A stretch of 64,000 bases of DNA from Endomychus coccineus (GCA_958510875.1 OY294067.1:252975736-253039735); one strand, 5' to 3'. Positions 31,054 through 42,680 are shown, counted from the first letter of the stretch. Numbers and translations: made by a program. The notes: a model not told the origin generated them from the letters alone.

Positions 31054-31331
31054 TTTACTCTAATGATAATAATACTTACTTGGTAGGTGAAAGCACAGTC
31101 AAAGTATACAGGTCTGCCGGAGCCTCCCTTGTACTCTTTTTAAAAATCGAGTGCAAGCTGATTGGTCGTGTATTTCGTTTATTTAATGTTATTGTCGACG
31201 ACATAATATGATGTTGTTACTTGCAAGGCTGTGATTGGAGGAGCTAGGTGACGTCACCTAGTGCGAGAAACGATGGAAGGGAGGCTCCGGCAGACCTGTA
31301 TACTTTGACTATGGGTGAAAGGTCCACAGTA
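31054..31331 (+). ncRNA. Hammerhead motif split by a MITE
   Basis: The left part (31054-31093) holds TTTACT, a damaged core CTAATGA, the stem II arms and GTGAAAG. The right part resumes at 31322 with GTCCACAGTAAC. The MITE 31094-31313 sits between them with its duplication GGTGAAAG, so it landed on the GAAA element of the ribozyme. Without the insertion stem I would be TTACT/AGTAA. Confidence 0.45.
31094..31313. mobile_element. MITE, CATAGTCAAAGTATA family, copy 2
   Basis: It begins CACAGTCAAAGTATACAGGT and ends ACCTGTATACTTTGACTATG. An exact 8-bp duplication GGTGAAAG flanks it (31086-31093 and 31314-31321). It is 220 bp and shares its interior with the copy at 16260-16494 in reverse orientation. 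The termini also resemble those of the THAP element at 52027 (shared TATACAGGTCTG / CATACAGGTCTG). Confidence 0.9.
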
Positions 31332-31589
31332 ACAGTATTTTTTGTGAATAGGATGATTATTCCTTATTTAGTATAGTCTATAAGTAGATAGTATACTATA
31401 CTCTATGAATAAAATTCAAGGACGTTTCAGAGTTTCAGAAAATACATGATGGCTAGAGCCCCGCAAACAAGAAAATCATAATTGGAACTTATATTTAAGG
31501 GTATGGGTACTAAGGGTATGGGTACGATGTTCGAGATACAATGAAAGCAGTGACAAAAGCATGAGCTGATAGAATAGCAGCAAACCGAT

Positions 31590-33510
31590 TTGAAAATATG
31601 ACTGACTCTGACGAAGAAGAAGTCATACTTTTTTGAAGTTTTATAAATTATTATTTACTTGAATATAGGGAACGCGAATACTGTACACGTCAATACAGAT
31701 ATGAATACATTTGGGGAATTCCATCATCTTTATCAAGATTTAAGGCATCACCCTGCAAAGTTTGTAGAACATATGAGAATTAAATTAGAAAGTTCGATTA
31801 CTTAATAATAATACATTACTTTGTGATAATTTATCATATCGATAAAATAAAATAAAAAACTTTTACGTTGTTTCTATCACATATAGATATTATAGAAACA
31901 AATCGTGATTATAGTTTCGACACTAGTATGCCGTCTTCAAACAATACTAATGTATTATCAATAATGAGCTTTTCTGAAGAAGGGCAGAAAAAGTGGTGCA
32001 ATTGCCACAGAACGATTAATGTTAACACTTCGGTAGGTATAATTTATTATTATATTTTGTTTGTGAAAATACTTAACCAATATTAATGTTAAGTGACAAA
32101 TGATTAAATCATATACTTATTGCATAATAGTAAGTTGTTCATTTTACAACTATGTTCTTCAGATAAACGTAAATTTCCTGAATTATGTTCTTCAGAGAAA
32201 TGTAAATTTCCTTTAGCATTGACCTAATATAATATCATTTCAGTCCCAACTCTGTTTTTCATGAATTTTCATTACTACAGTATTCCAATTTTTCAAATGC
32301 TGAAAGTGTTCTAGCGTGCGGCAGTAAGCTTCTAAATAAACTTAAGTATTGTTCCTGTTTTAGCTGTTTTACACTGTAGGTATATATTCTAGTTTTGTTT
32401 CTCTATTTCAAGTAGTGCGTTACCCACAATTATTTTCGATGAATTTCAACCTTATAGAAGAAGTTATAGAACTTTGGTAAAGTAGTGATGTGATGCTACT
32501 CTAATTTTCTGAAGATGCAACACTATTTTGTTCATTAAAAGAATCATGATCACCTTCTTCTGGTTCATCAAGGACGGGTCCATTACTTGTCTCACCAAAA
32601 TTTCTACTTGAACTTTTTGGAGTAAACAGATCCTTCAAGAAAAACAAAGATTTGAAGTAGCTCCTTTCACCTTTATAGTCCGTAATATGTTGGGCATCAC
32701 CAGATTTTGGCTGCGGAAGGAATGCTGAAGTAGTCCTGAACTTGTCACGTACAGTTTTCTATTTCCTCCCTACCTCGTTTGTTGAAAAAAGACTCAGTTT
32801 AACATAGGTCGACTAAAATCTTTATTTCTATTTTCAGATCATTATATACTGGACAGTCATTTAGAACTTTGTCATTATCGTTTCGTGTGGGAGTCGTAAC
32901 AGTTTTAAAAGTTATTAGAGAAGACGTCAGGATAATATGGGAAATACTACAACCGTTGCACATGAAAATTGCAAGCGAAGACGATTTCAAGAAAATAGCT
33001 GAGGTTGGTGGATACGGAAAACAGAGCGACGACGGAACATTTAGATTTTCAGGTTTGTTTATTCAATTGTAAAATGGACGACTCCGAATTCCTCATAGCC
33101 GTGTTCCTCCGAATTCTAACAATACATTGTCATATGTTATGTTAGGTGACGAAGCTTATCCACTTCTACCCAATTTGTTAACACCTTACAAGAGAAACAA
33201 CTTAACTGTTGAAAAAGCTTACTTTAATTCTAGATTATCTAGAGCACGAAGAGCAGTGAAATGTGCATTTGGAATAATATATTCTAAATGGAGAATATTG
33301 AGCACAGAAATATTGTGAAGTGTATCTGCTTATTACATAATGTTATAATCGACAGAGAAGGTATGGAATACAATCTAAACGAAATAACAACCTGGCCCTG
33401 AATCAATACAAAATCATGTTTCTACTGGCAGAACAAATAATTCAGCAAAAAGAATTCGTGATGAATTTAAAATGCATCTATGCAATAATCCACATAATTT
33501 TACTTGTTCT
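31590..33510 (+). mobile_element. Decayed PIF/Harbinger element (HARBI1-like transposase)
   Basis: An N-terminal piece at about 31705-31800 reads FGEFHHLYQDLRHHPAKFVE. The central piece from 32838 reads RSLYTGQSFRTLSLSFRVGV, then IREDVRIIWEILQPLHM and EDDFKKIAE. It then jumps straight to VGGYGKQSDDGTFRFSGLF, a stop at 33070, NGRLRIPHSRVPPNSN, VMLGDEAYPLLPNLLTPYKR and FNSRLSRARRAVKCAFGI. These are the DDE_Tnp_4 blocks of HARBI1-like transposases. About 50 residues with the first catalytic aspartate (DGKH block) are missing at the KIAE|VGG junction. Frameshifted tail fragments (LLHNVIIDREGMEYNL, AKRIRDEFKMHL) continue to 33490. Terminal repeats were not identified. Confidence 0.8.
32498..32775 (-). 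pseudogene. MADF-type DNA-binding protein fragment of the Harbinger element
   Basis: On the minus strand one frame of about 92 codons, broken by one TAG, reads TNEVGRK-stop-KTVRDKFR, then KGERSYFKSLFFLKDLFTPK, then PEEGDHDSFNEQNSVASSEN and stop. GRKWKxxRDxFRxx followed by a bulky aromatic helix and an acidic tail is the MADF (Myb/SANT-like) layout. The stop is TGG to TAG at the conserved tryptophan. Harbinger elements normally encode such a second protein, which helps the transposase into the nucleus and onto DNA. Here it lies antisense between the N-terminal and central parts of the transposase. Confidence 0.65.
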
Positions 33511-35776
33511 TATATCTACAAAAAAAATAACAATTATTTTTACCAATGTGTTGTTTTTAATTGCTGTGCTACTTCATTCCGTAGTGTAACGTTTTGAACG
33601 TTAGGAAATTTAATTAATGGCCATTTATTATTCCGATAACTGTTGTGAGATATTTAATCTTAGAAAAAGACAACCTCGACCTCTGTAGTTTGATCCCAAG
33701 CTAAGTATGTCAATGTGGTAGCGGGCCACTGGAGAAACAGAAGATTGACTCAAGAAATCACACGAATGCAGATGTAAAGATGCGCATCTTGAGTGTGAGT
33801 CTTGACAAGGTAAGATCGATAAAAATGAATTTAGTTATTTCACAGTGATTTTCTAACTTGAAAAAGCTTATATAGTTGAGGATAGATATTGTTGTGATAT
33901 CTTGATTATTCTAATTACATAATATCAATGTGATATTCGCTATTTCACTTTCAAATTTTCATTTATCGAACATATCCTTATTACATACCATTTTTCTTGC
34001 ATTCGGCTGTATAATGTAATTAAATGCAAAATTATATTTCTTTTTATCGTAACTAAATAGAGTACTAAATTTGTCAGGTTAACTATCAGACTTTTTCATA
34101 TCGTTTCATTACAGCTTGTTTAACCTAGTAAAATGAACCACATGGTTTCGTGATATTCCGTAGCACCTTGAAATGACATTCGTCATAATAAATTTTATAC
34201 AGTAGCGGCATTTCATGCTGAAGTATTGGTAATATAAAGGAATAATTATCTGATCTGGGGGGAACATAAATAAAGTTACTGCTTTATGGGAGTGAACTTT
34301 CTGATATTTCTTATTGGACATTTAGAAACGACGATATCACTTTTGCGAGTTCCTCAATTCTTATTCCAGCATAAATTTAAACAGTGAACTAATAATGATT
34401 AGTTAATCATTTTCTTTCAGATTTCAATATTGTAATTTAATAAAATGTTATTCTCTACTTAACAAATTTCCTGCAATTCATTTATTCTCTTCAAGACTTT
34501 AATTTCTTTTTATAATTTTGAATATAGATTTGGGGTAAATAACATAATCAGTTGTGTGATTATTTTGATTGTTCCTGCTGATTTAGTTATTAGTATATTA
34601 GTCCCTCGAACTTGAGGCCAAGATACTGCTCGCATTGTTTATATTTCAGGGTTTAAGCGATCGAGACGTCTCCTTTCTCTTTCGGGTAGCAGAAGGAATT
34701 CCTGGTAGAGCTCAGATTCAACTCCACAACGCTCAACCAAGTTTCAAGGACTGTAAAATTTTTTAGTTGGAATACGCAATTTTTCATGATCAGCTGTTTG
34801 TGATCTCCGTTCAACATTATTGTTCCAACTGCACCTTAACTTCGAACTTTTGATTCGAAATTTATTTGTGTTACAGGGTTTAATTTCAGTGTTCTTTGAA
34901 TTGGTAATTAATTTGAATAAATAAGTCCGGATAAGTCAGGCTCTGGTATCTATGTTATGAAAGCGTCAACTGTACAGTCATCGCGGTATGTTATCATTTT
35001 ACATGAATTCATGGAAGACGTCATTCTGTCGAGATTGATGTTTTTTAGGCGGGGAGACCGATTCGTCATTGTGTGGGAACTTGAAGCATGTATGTCGTAC
35101 CTAATATTTTTCTGTCATTTTGGACATTTTTTTTGTTTGAATATTGTTATAGTTAAGTTTGGTTTGATGTAGAGTTGTCGATTGAATAGATATTTTTGGA
35201 ACTTCTCTTAATGGACGACATGCCTGCGGATAGTCTCACCATAATCGTTCGTCTCATTTTCATCCATCACATTTTCATCAATCATCTTGCCTTTAACTTA
35301 ACTTCATATATTATTTACATTCTCTTTGATTTAGTTAAAGTTTAATCAGATATCGAACCAGTTTCGTTATTTTGTAATATCTTTTCCAACCTGGAATTTG
35401 TGCAAGTTATAAGTTGGAATTGTAGATTTGTTCAAATCCTTTTTACAGTTTATATCTTTGAGCTTCTGATTTTTGATTAAACGAGTAATTTATCTTAACA
35501 TTCATTTACGCTTCTTTATCGAATTTCATTTGTTCCATCTAACTTCTTTGAAATATTTAATTTGTAATTTGTAATATCTGATTTTCAGTTACCTAATACC
35601 GATTATTATCTGACCTTGGATTAGTATTTCCAAGTTAAACAATGCAATTGTACCTGATTATTAATGTTGTCTGGATCCTTTATTAATCTGTTCAATTGAT
35701 ATTTGATTATAATGTTGTCTTCTGCCTTTATGAATTAATTTAGTTGTTTCACTGTTTTTAAAATTACATTCTGTTA
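33511..35776. other. Intergenic, mostly unrecognised
   Basis: There is no coding signal. A block at 34640-34760 (GGGTTTAAGCGATCGAGACG..., then AACTCCACAACGCTCAACCA) faintly resembles 37610-37740 (GGGTTAAACGGCTGAGATG...) in the same order. The two might be very old long terminal repeats or copies of one repeat on either side of the hAT insertion, but the similarity is weak. Confidence 0.3.
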
Positions 35777-37225
35777 CAGGGCCGTATTTAAGATCTGTAG
35801 ACCCATAGGCTGAGCATGTGGTGCGGGCCCTACTTGGGGGGATTTTTCATCATTAACCTGCAGAAATCACATTCTGGGGCAGAATTATAACTAAAAACTT
35901 GAAAGAAGAGAGAAAATTTTATTTTTGTATTGTAGAAAATTTTACTATACAGTATTTAGAAGTTAATGAATTAACTAGATAATAAATATGGACAGAAACG
36001 AAAATCATTAAGGTATATAAGGTACACGATGTATTAATCAACATTACTATAAACAATCATATTTGTCATAGATTACATAGGCAGCCTATGTAATTTAAAA
36101 AATGAAATATTGTAATTCTAAGAAAACATTTTAACATCTTGATGTAAGATAAAAGAAAGGAATTTAACAAACAAGCAAACTTAAATGAATTTGTCAACCA
36201 ATCTTACATTAGTGACTAATTGGTTTGCGCCTACACTTCATACTAATGAAGCTGTTTATAATATGTTCATAATTTAATTGTCTTAAAATATCACTTTCAA
36301 TGCTGAGCAGAGCCAAAGCGTTGAGCCTGTCTTGTAACATGGAGGTTCGAAGTCTGTTTTTTATTAACTCCAATTTTGAAAATGATCTTTCTCCACTGCT
36401 GTTCGTGACCATAAGTGACAGGTACATTCTTAGAGCGATCTCGATATTTGGAAAACAATCTTTGACGTTTTCTTTTAGGAGGAGTTCATACATCTACCTC
36501 TCTTGACTAATGACTTTTTCATTTTCCTTATCTTCTTTTTGAAACTCGTGGTAAAAAGCCTTGAACTGAATCAGTTCATTTAATTGATTGTCTAAGTCAT
36601 TGTTATATGTTTTGAGCTGCTGCAATTATCTCTTCTTCAGTAAGTGTATCCAACTTGTTGAGAAATCCAAAACGGGTATTAACTAGTTTATATGCTTCAA
36701 GCATCTGCTGCAATGACGATTCAAATTGATCTATGACTGGAAGAAAACTCTGGGTCCGAAATTTCTCTGAAAGAGTCAGCACAACTTCTGGTGCTTGGAT
36801 ACAGTCAAGAGGCTCCAAACGGACGTTTATTTTGCGCTTTCGCTGTTTTTCACTCTCATACTCAGTGCATTCAACCAACTCAGCAGCTTTCACCTCATAT
36901 TCTTCGAAGGAATCTCGTTTTGTTTTTATAAAGCTTGATAGCGATGACAGTGCTAAGGCGGCTGTGTTCACGTCCAATCTAGGGTTCAGGCAGCAACGGC
37001 ATTTGAATACAATTGGCCGATATTATTTCATACAGGTGCCAAGTTATTTGACGAGAACTGTAACTCGCTTCATATCAGGTATCAGCTGTTCACTGAAGGG
37101 TTTAGCCAAATGGTGCGGGCCCTCATATAATCGTAAAAGACGTCGATGCAGATGCAGTTATTCAATATGCATCGACGTATTTTATGATTACATAAACTAT
37201 TTTTTATTTTAATTAATTGGCTCTG
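35777..37225 (-). mobile_element. hAT element with transposase remnant and 8-bp duplication
   Basis: The left end is CAGGGCCGTATTTAAG and the right end, in complement, is CAGAGCCAATTAATTAAA. The exact 8-mer TTCTGTTA flanks both (35769-35776 and 37226-37233). Coding remnants are on the minus strand. The C-terminal piece (36493-36209) contains FPNIEIALRMYLSLMVTNSS and GERSFSKLELIKNRLRTSML, the hAT dimerisation domain, plus LALLSIESD. An upstream piece (36977-36603) has SSLSSFIKTKRDSFEEYEVK and later FRTQSFLPVIDQFESSL. The zinc finger and catalytic core are largely deleted. It is a 1.45-kb internally deleted, inactive copy. Confidence 0.85.
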
Positions 37226-38230
37226 TTCTGTTATAATATCCATTGTCGTAATTAATCCATGAATTTGTTATCTAAATTTCAAATTATCTATTTCGTAATT
37301 GTAAAATTATTATTATCTGAATTTAATTTATCTAGTCAATTCTTTGATAATCTGACTATAACTATTTTAACCATAACGAATTGATTATTGTTTTTCACAG
37401 CAAGTGGGGATTCGATTGTTTGTCTCGAACTCTACTCCTTGATGTTTTTGATTAGAAGTAGTAACTTCTTGTCATTCGTTATGGTTGATTTTTTTTCTCA
37501 ATGAATTTGTTGAAGGTAACGCATACAGTGTCTATGTTAATTTGTTGTTTTGTTGTGTGTGTTTCCCTCGCTTTGTATTTGGATCATTTCTGTTTCGTAT
37601 TGTATTATTTTAAGGGTTAAACGGCTGAGATGTTTCTTCCTTTTTTCCCGTACGTGAGTACTGAATTACCGGGCCGAGCTTCGTAGTATGCAGTTCACAA
37701 GCTACAACAAATAGAAAGGAAGGTAGCATTTTTTGCAGAATTATTTAAATTTTCAGAGTTATCCGTTTTGCTGATCTTCACAAATTTTTGTAATCCAATT
37801 ATTAATTTATTTGAATTCAATTTCTTCATAACTCAAACTTCACTCTTGTCATTATTCTTTGTTCATATCAACCTTAAATTTTATCTAATTTTGTTAATAA
37901 TTACTCATTTGGTGAATAAAACCATTTTTTGTTAAGTTGAAATATTTCTTTTATTTTCTCTATTTAACAAAATCTATCTAATACCATCGTAAGGCGGAGA
38001 TTCTTGATTGAGGTTGTTTTTCTTATCTTATAAGTAAAGCTGTTGGCGTTCCGGGTACAACTGTCAATCAGGAATCGAAGGGTACGTTTCATTACGATAG
38101 ACCCTGAGATATTTCTGTAATGAGCTAGTTGGGCAATTAAACGATTAAAGCTGACTAGAAATGTTTTTTTTAACCAGGAACCTTACAGGAACAGGAGCCC
38201 TGCTTGCCTACACGTAACACATATATGACA
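37226..38230. other. Intergenic, nothing firm
   Basis: It holds the second faint copy of the 34.6-kb block (about 37610-37740). No coding signal. Confidence 0.3.
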
Positions 38231-38234
38231 GACA

Positions 38235-39130
38235 ACCATTGGAAAATATGGAGATTCTCTAATTGTAGCATTGGATATCTCCAAATTATTTGACCGATTC
38301 TGGTCTTTTTGGGGAACCGTCATATGGTTCGCCGCCCAAAATTTGTCGTTTACTATCGACTTTTCTTTACTCAATGTGGTTGTTGACGGAATTTCTTCCG
38401 ATGCAATAGCTTTCAACGCTGGTGTTCTACAGGGATAGGTCCTGGTTCCAACATTTTTTCAGCTCCATATCAATGATTTGTTGGAAGTGACTCCCTATCC
38501 CATTCACATATTTGCGAATGATGGTACACTTACCGCTTTTGCCTCTAGAGCCCGTATATATCATTCAATGAAGTCAGAGGTACAAGACAAGGACAGGCGA
38601 AGCAATATTGAAGATCTGGCAAGAATTTTGAAATGGAATCTGATAATTTAGAAGAGTTTAATGGAACGAAAACTCAAACTTGTATTTTTTCCAGTAAAGC
38701 GGATCCGCAATCCTTAACATGATGATTCCAGGTACAACGATTCCTAAGAAGTCCTCAATATCGATGCCCCATGCTGGTATCACCAACAACAACACCCTCT
38801 CATGGAACGTTCATGTGAGATCCATTGCGAAAACTTCTACACATAAACTTGGTTTTCAATTCCGTGTCAATAGCTAACACCCTAGCAGCTTCTCATGATC
38901 TACACATCACAGATTTAACATATTCTGAAGAACTGTTCACATCTTTGAAGTTGTGTTGAACATACGATTTCTTTCAGAAGGCTATTCTTCTGGTTGGCGA
39001 TGTCATACTTCTGAATTTATTTTTTCTAAAACATCGCAGAAAGGTGTGCTATCTCTCCCTTTTCTATAGATATTTGCATGGTCGGTGTTCATTGTAAATC
39101 TCATCTGTTATTCCACCACGGGAGCTACCA
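38235..39130 (+). mobile_element. Non-LTR reverse transcriptase, decayed copy 2
   Basis: The frame reads GDSLIVALDISKLFDRFWSF, then NVVVDGISSDAIAFNAGVLQ and G-stop, then FQLHINDLLEVTPYPIHIFA and NDGTL. ALDISKxFDRxW is RT block A. FAND stands where the catalytic FADD belongs, so an aspartate is lost. After several frameshifts the C-terminal block (SLFYRYLHGRCS-like, at about 39050-39130) follows. It is the same family and orientation as 8575-9030 and 41745-42680, and it reaches furthest upstream of the three. Confidence 0.8.
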
Positions 39131-40272
39131 GGTAGACAGACTAGATGACTGCTGGTTGGTCATCCCTTACCTTGACGGTGACCAAGGAGCGTTTTTGGTG
39201 TCAAAGTTTTGTACTAAACATTCAGAGATGTGGGCTCGAATCTTACTTACCATGATTTAATTTTTACGTAGTTGAATGGTTCATTGTTATTTTCATGATT
39301 TAGAATATTTAATCTACATGTCTTATTCCTACACGGCCTTGTGGCCCACTAGGCGAAGGATCTTTAAAACTTTTTTATATTTTATAGTTCCCACAGACTC
39401 CATAACCAATAATCATTACTAACCTATTGAATTAGTGTAACAATTACGATAATGAAATTGCAAAATACATTGAATCAGTTATTACAGAAATAATAAGCTC
39501 AGCTACAGATTTTACGTACATAATTTGTAGTGTCACTGCAAAAATACTTTCAGATTTATGGTCATGGCCACCACATTCTTTTCTTACGCTTTCCGGGTTT
39601 ACTTAAGAGTGAAACGTTGCAATCTTATTCCGATTTTTCGAGCAAGACGACCAGTTATCCAAACTTTATCGATGGAACAATTAAACTATTTTATCAAACG
39701 TAAGGCCGATCCAATGTGACGTCTATGTATAGGTAAGCGAGGGATATGCTTGCGGGTCGTTTGGTTGCCCGGGCGTCCACGTGATCAACTATCGACCGTA
39801 ATACACCACTTGTTCCCGTTGCTGTCTACCTTAACATTCATGTACTCAACTTCATTAGGATTTCACTAGAGATATATCGGTTGACCACCACGGAGCGTCA
39901 CATGTCATTTGAAAGCTACACTCTTGTTTCTTGTTTTACAACCGTACAATGGCTTAACAAAAAGGATTGTTCGCTTGTTTCTAATCAAATGGCAGCAAAT
40001 GAAACTGTTGGCTTCAGGGAGATTTAAACTTTCCATCGTTGCTATATTAGAAGATCATGGGATTCCTTTTAAGAGTTTATTTACTACCTACATACATATT
40101 CCTTAGGGCTTAGATGTTGACTATCTCCTCTAAGCAAATGATTTGAAACTATTCTGTGTAATTAATTCAGTACCTAGACTACTGATACATAACACCTGGC
40201 TAGTAATCTTTTGGCAAAGAAAATGCGTGTTAAACTGACTATGCTTAATTCACACTTTGATAATCTTGTAGC
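39131..40272. other. Intergenic, nothing recognised
   Basis: A 51-codon frame from ATG 39565 to TGA (MATTFFSYAFRVYLRVKRCN...) is open but has no recognised relative. The rest shows no pattern. Confidence 0.3.
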
Positions 40273-41084
40273 CATAGAGATCAAGTACTGGAATTACGGA
40301 TTTCGTGACTAGCTCTAAGAACTCTACGGTCTTTCACTCTACGGTCTCTCTATTTCTTTCTAATTTGTCGGAAGAGAGAACAGACTATTAGAAAAGGATA
40401 AAACCACCGTATATACAGGTCTGGGAACTCTAGGCTGTTTCCTATGTGAGAAGTGAGTCCGCTAAGCGTCATCTGTTGCATAGTACCAAAAGGGTGGCGC
40501 ATGAGTCGAGGAATGATCTCTGGCACATATACGACCGTGTTCTCTGGCAGCAGTCATTGTTGACTTGTAAACACAAGGAATACCGGCGTTTTTAGAAAAA
40601 AATTACGAAACCGTGCATTGTGCCGAAATGCAAAACGGGGTACAAAAGTGTAAAGCAAGAAACTTCTGTTTTTAAAGTGCCGAAAGATGCGGAAATGAGA
40701 AAAAAGTGGATGCTTGCGATTCCGGATAGAAATCGTTTTAACGAGGTCTTTTATGTGTGCGAGCATGTATAACGAAAGAGGGGAAGTTATTTTTAAGGTC
40801 AATAATACATTTTGACAAAAGTAACAGTTCTATTCCTCTCTCAAATCAGAATAGTAAATATTGCGTTACGAGAAAAATCATTTTACTTAATAATGTGATT
40901 GTTGCCATACTTCGATCCAAGCGCTAGCTGGTGGCTGAGCGAGGGACTACGAGTTTGGCGACATGTAAGAGACTCATGTCAAACATAGAGTTCCCAGACC
41001 TGTATGTACGACCGTGGCTTAGACCTAGTCAAATTAATAACATTGCTCTTATAGGCTTCGGGTACTCTATTCTTGATTTCTATG
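40273..41084. mobile_element. CATAGAGATC-family element, copy 2, hosting a nested THAP element
   Basis: The ends CATAGAGATCAAGTACT and GGTACTCTATTCTTGATTTC (plus TATG) match those of the 21220-23013 element. The flanking 8-mers CTTGTAGC (40265-40272) and GTTGTAGC (41085-41092) agree at seven of eight positions. Without the nested element at 40405-41016, this copy would be about 200 bp, a simple MITE. Confidence 0.72.
40405..41016 (+). mobile_element. THAP-domain TIR element, copy 1 (nested)
   Basis: The left end CACCGTATATACAGGTCTGG is degraded, and the right end CCAGACCTGTATGTACGACC (plus GTG) is clear. The plus strand from about 40612 reads CIVPKCKTGYKSVKQETSVF, then KVPKDAEMRKKWMLAIPDRN and EVFYVCEHV with a stop. 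This is a THAP-like zinc finger start (C-x4-C, then PxD...RKKWxxAI and VC). The same frame and the same stop occur in the copy at 52027-52612. THAP fingers head the transposases of the P-element superfamily, so this looks like an internally deleted P-type element. Target duplication is not preserved here. Confidence 0.72.
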
Positions 41085-41744
41085 GTTGTAGCCCAAGCAA
41101 GTCGTTTGTAAGGTTTGACAGCTCAATGTAATGAAGAATTCAATGAATTAAACAGTCTTAAATCCTTTCATTATTGTTATGTTAGATCATGGAGTACCTA
41201 TGCATCAGTGGTTTTGTCTCCATGTTGTAAGGATCTGATTGACAGAGTTGAGTCGGCGCAGAAAAGATTTTTAAAACTAGGCTTCGTAATTAAAGTATAC
41301 TTCGCTACTTCAAAAACATTTGGTGATTAGCCTAAGTACCCGTAGAGATTGTTAGTGTGTACTTTTCATTTTCGAACTAATTTTAGCCGAACTGATGACC
41401 TTCTTTCTGAATAAAATTTCATCAACCTACCCCTAGAATCAATGTCATATTAAATTCTCTAGTACATCGCATGAGTAATACTTAATACTATATCTGTATG
41501 AAGCAAATACCACTTACTCCCACACTGACATCACGAAGTCTCCGAAACTATAAAAAGGAACGATTTGAAACATGTCAGATATGTACTTTACACGACTTAG
41601 GCACCCGCTAACAAAAAATTTTTCGAAACTGAATCCCAAACGGAATAAAAGGGATTCTAAATATTTTGACGTTGTGACTGCTTATATAATCAAATACAAT
41701 TTACATGACAGACAGATCCATAAATTCATAGATCATTATCACAG
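41085..41744. other. Intergenic, nothing recognised
   Basis: Short random frames only. The frame from 41572 runs into retrotransposon sequence after about 41745. Confidence 0.35.
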
Positions 41745-42680
41745 TTCAGACACTGCTCCATATCAACGATCTGCTAGAAGTGACCAGCTGTCCCGTCCAC
41801 AGCTTTGCAGATGATGAATGATAACACTTCATACCACTTTCTAATCTAGAGCCCATATATCATCTATTGAAGCCAGAGGAGCGAAACAGGGACAGGTTGA
41901 CGCAATTAATGGAGATCTGGCAGAAATTTTGAAATGAGGATCTGATAATCTAGAAGAGTTTAATGCAACCAAAACTCAAGCTTGCGTCTTCTTGGGGAAG
42001 GTGGATCCCACGATCCTTATTATGATGATGTCAAGTACAACTATTCCTATGAAGCCATCCATAACAACGCTCGTGATCACCACCAACAGCACCCTCTCAT
42101 GGGACGATAATGTGAGATCCATTGCAAAAACCGCTTCACAAAAACTTGGGTTTCCATTCCGTGCCAAGAGCTATTTTACATCCCAGCAGCTCCTCATAAT
42201 CTATAAAGCACAGATTCGACCTGTCCTGGAGTTCACATGTTTGGAGTTCGGCTCCCAAACATACGCTGAAGCTCTTGGATTCTATCCAGAAGAGAGCTAT
42301 TCGTTTGATTGATGATGTCACATTTACGAGCTTATTGATCTCTCTAGAATATCGTAGAGAGGTGGGAGATCTCTCCTTTTTCTATAGATATTTTCATGGT
42401 CGGTGTTCATCAGTAATATCGTATGTTGTTCCACCGCGAGGCGGACTAGACAAGCTGAAACTAGTCACCACTTCACTGTCAAACTCGAGACCTGCCGAAC
42501 TTTCTCCTACTAGACTTAATTTTTTTGTCGAACAGCGAAGTTGTGGAGCTCTTCACCTAGGGAGGCCTTTTCCTATGCCTATAACCTCCAAACCTTCAAG
42601 AAAAATACGAATGCCCATCTCCTCTCCCTACATTCCACTGCTGGCTCACACGATGTTTTTCGATTGTATAATAGGAAGAC
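41745..42680 (+). mobile_element. Non-LTR reverse transcriptase, decayed copy 3
   Basis: Fragments in shifting frames include DTAPYQRSARSDQLSRPQLC (shifted LLHINDLLEVTSCPVHSFAD), with FADD preserved at about 41810. NSTLSWDDNVRSIAKTASQK and LGFPFRAKSYFTSQQLLIIY, KAQIRPVLE, then DSIQKRAIRLIDDVTFTSLL and YRREVGDLSFFYRYFHGRCS follow. It matches 38235-39130 and 8575-9030 along its length. Several indels make it inactive. The element's 3' end is near 42670. Confidence 0.82.

Noticed and set aside
31868..32039. Exon-like segment between TATAG and GTAGGT, with DIIETNRDYSFDTSMPSSNN
   Set aside because: Splice-like borders exist, but I cannot link it to the Harbinger transposase or a host gene. The sequence is too short to judge.
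36733..37212. 159-codon plus-strand open frame
   Set aside because: It is antisense to hAT transposase remnants and partly terminal-repeat sequence, and its composition shows no protein family.
34640..37740. Possible pair of ancient long terminal repeats around the hAT element
   Set aside because: The two blocks share only scattered words, no TG...CA borders, no primer-binding site and no gag/pol between them.
39565..39720. 51-codon ORF starting MATTFFSYAF
   Set aside because: Open by chance is possible at this length. I see no family, splice sites or poly(A) support.
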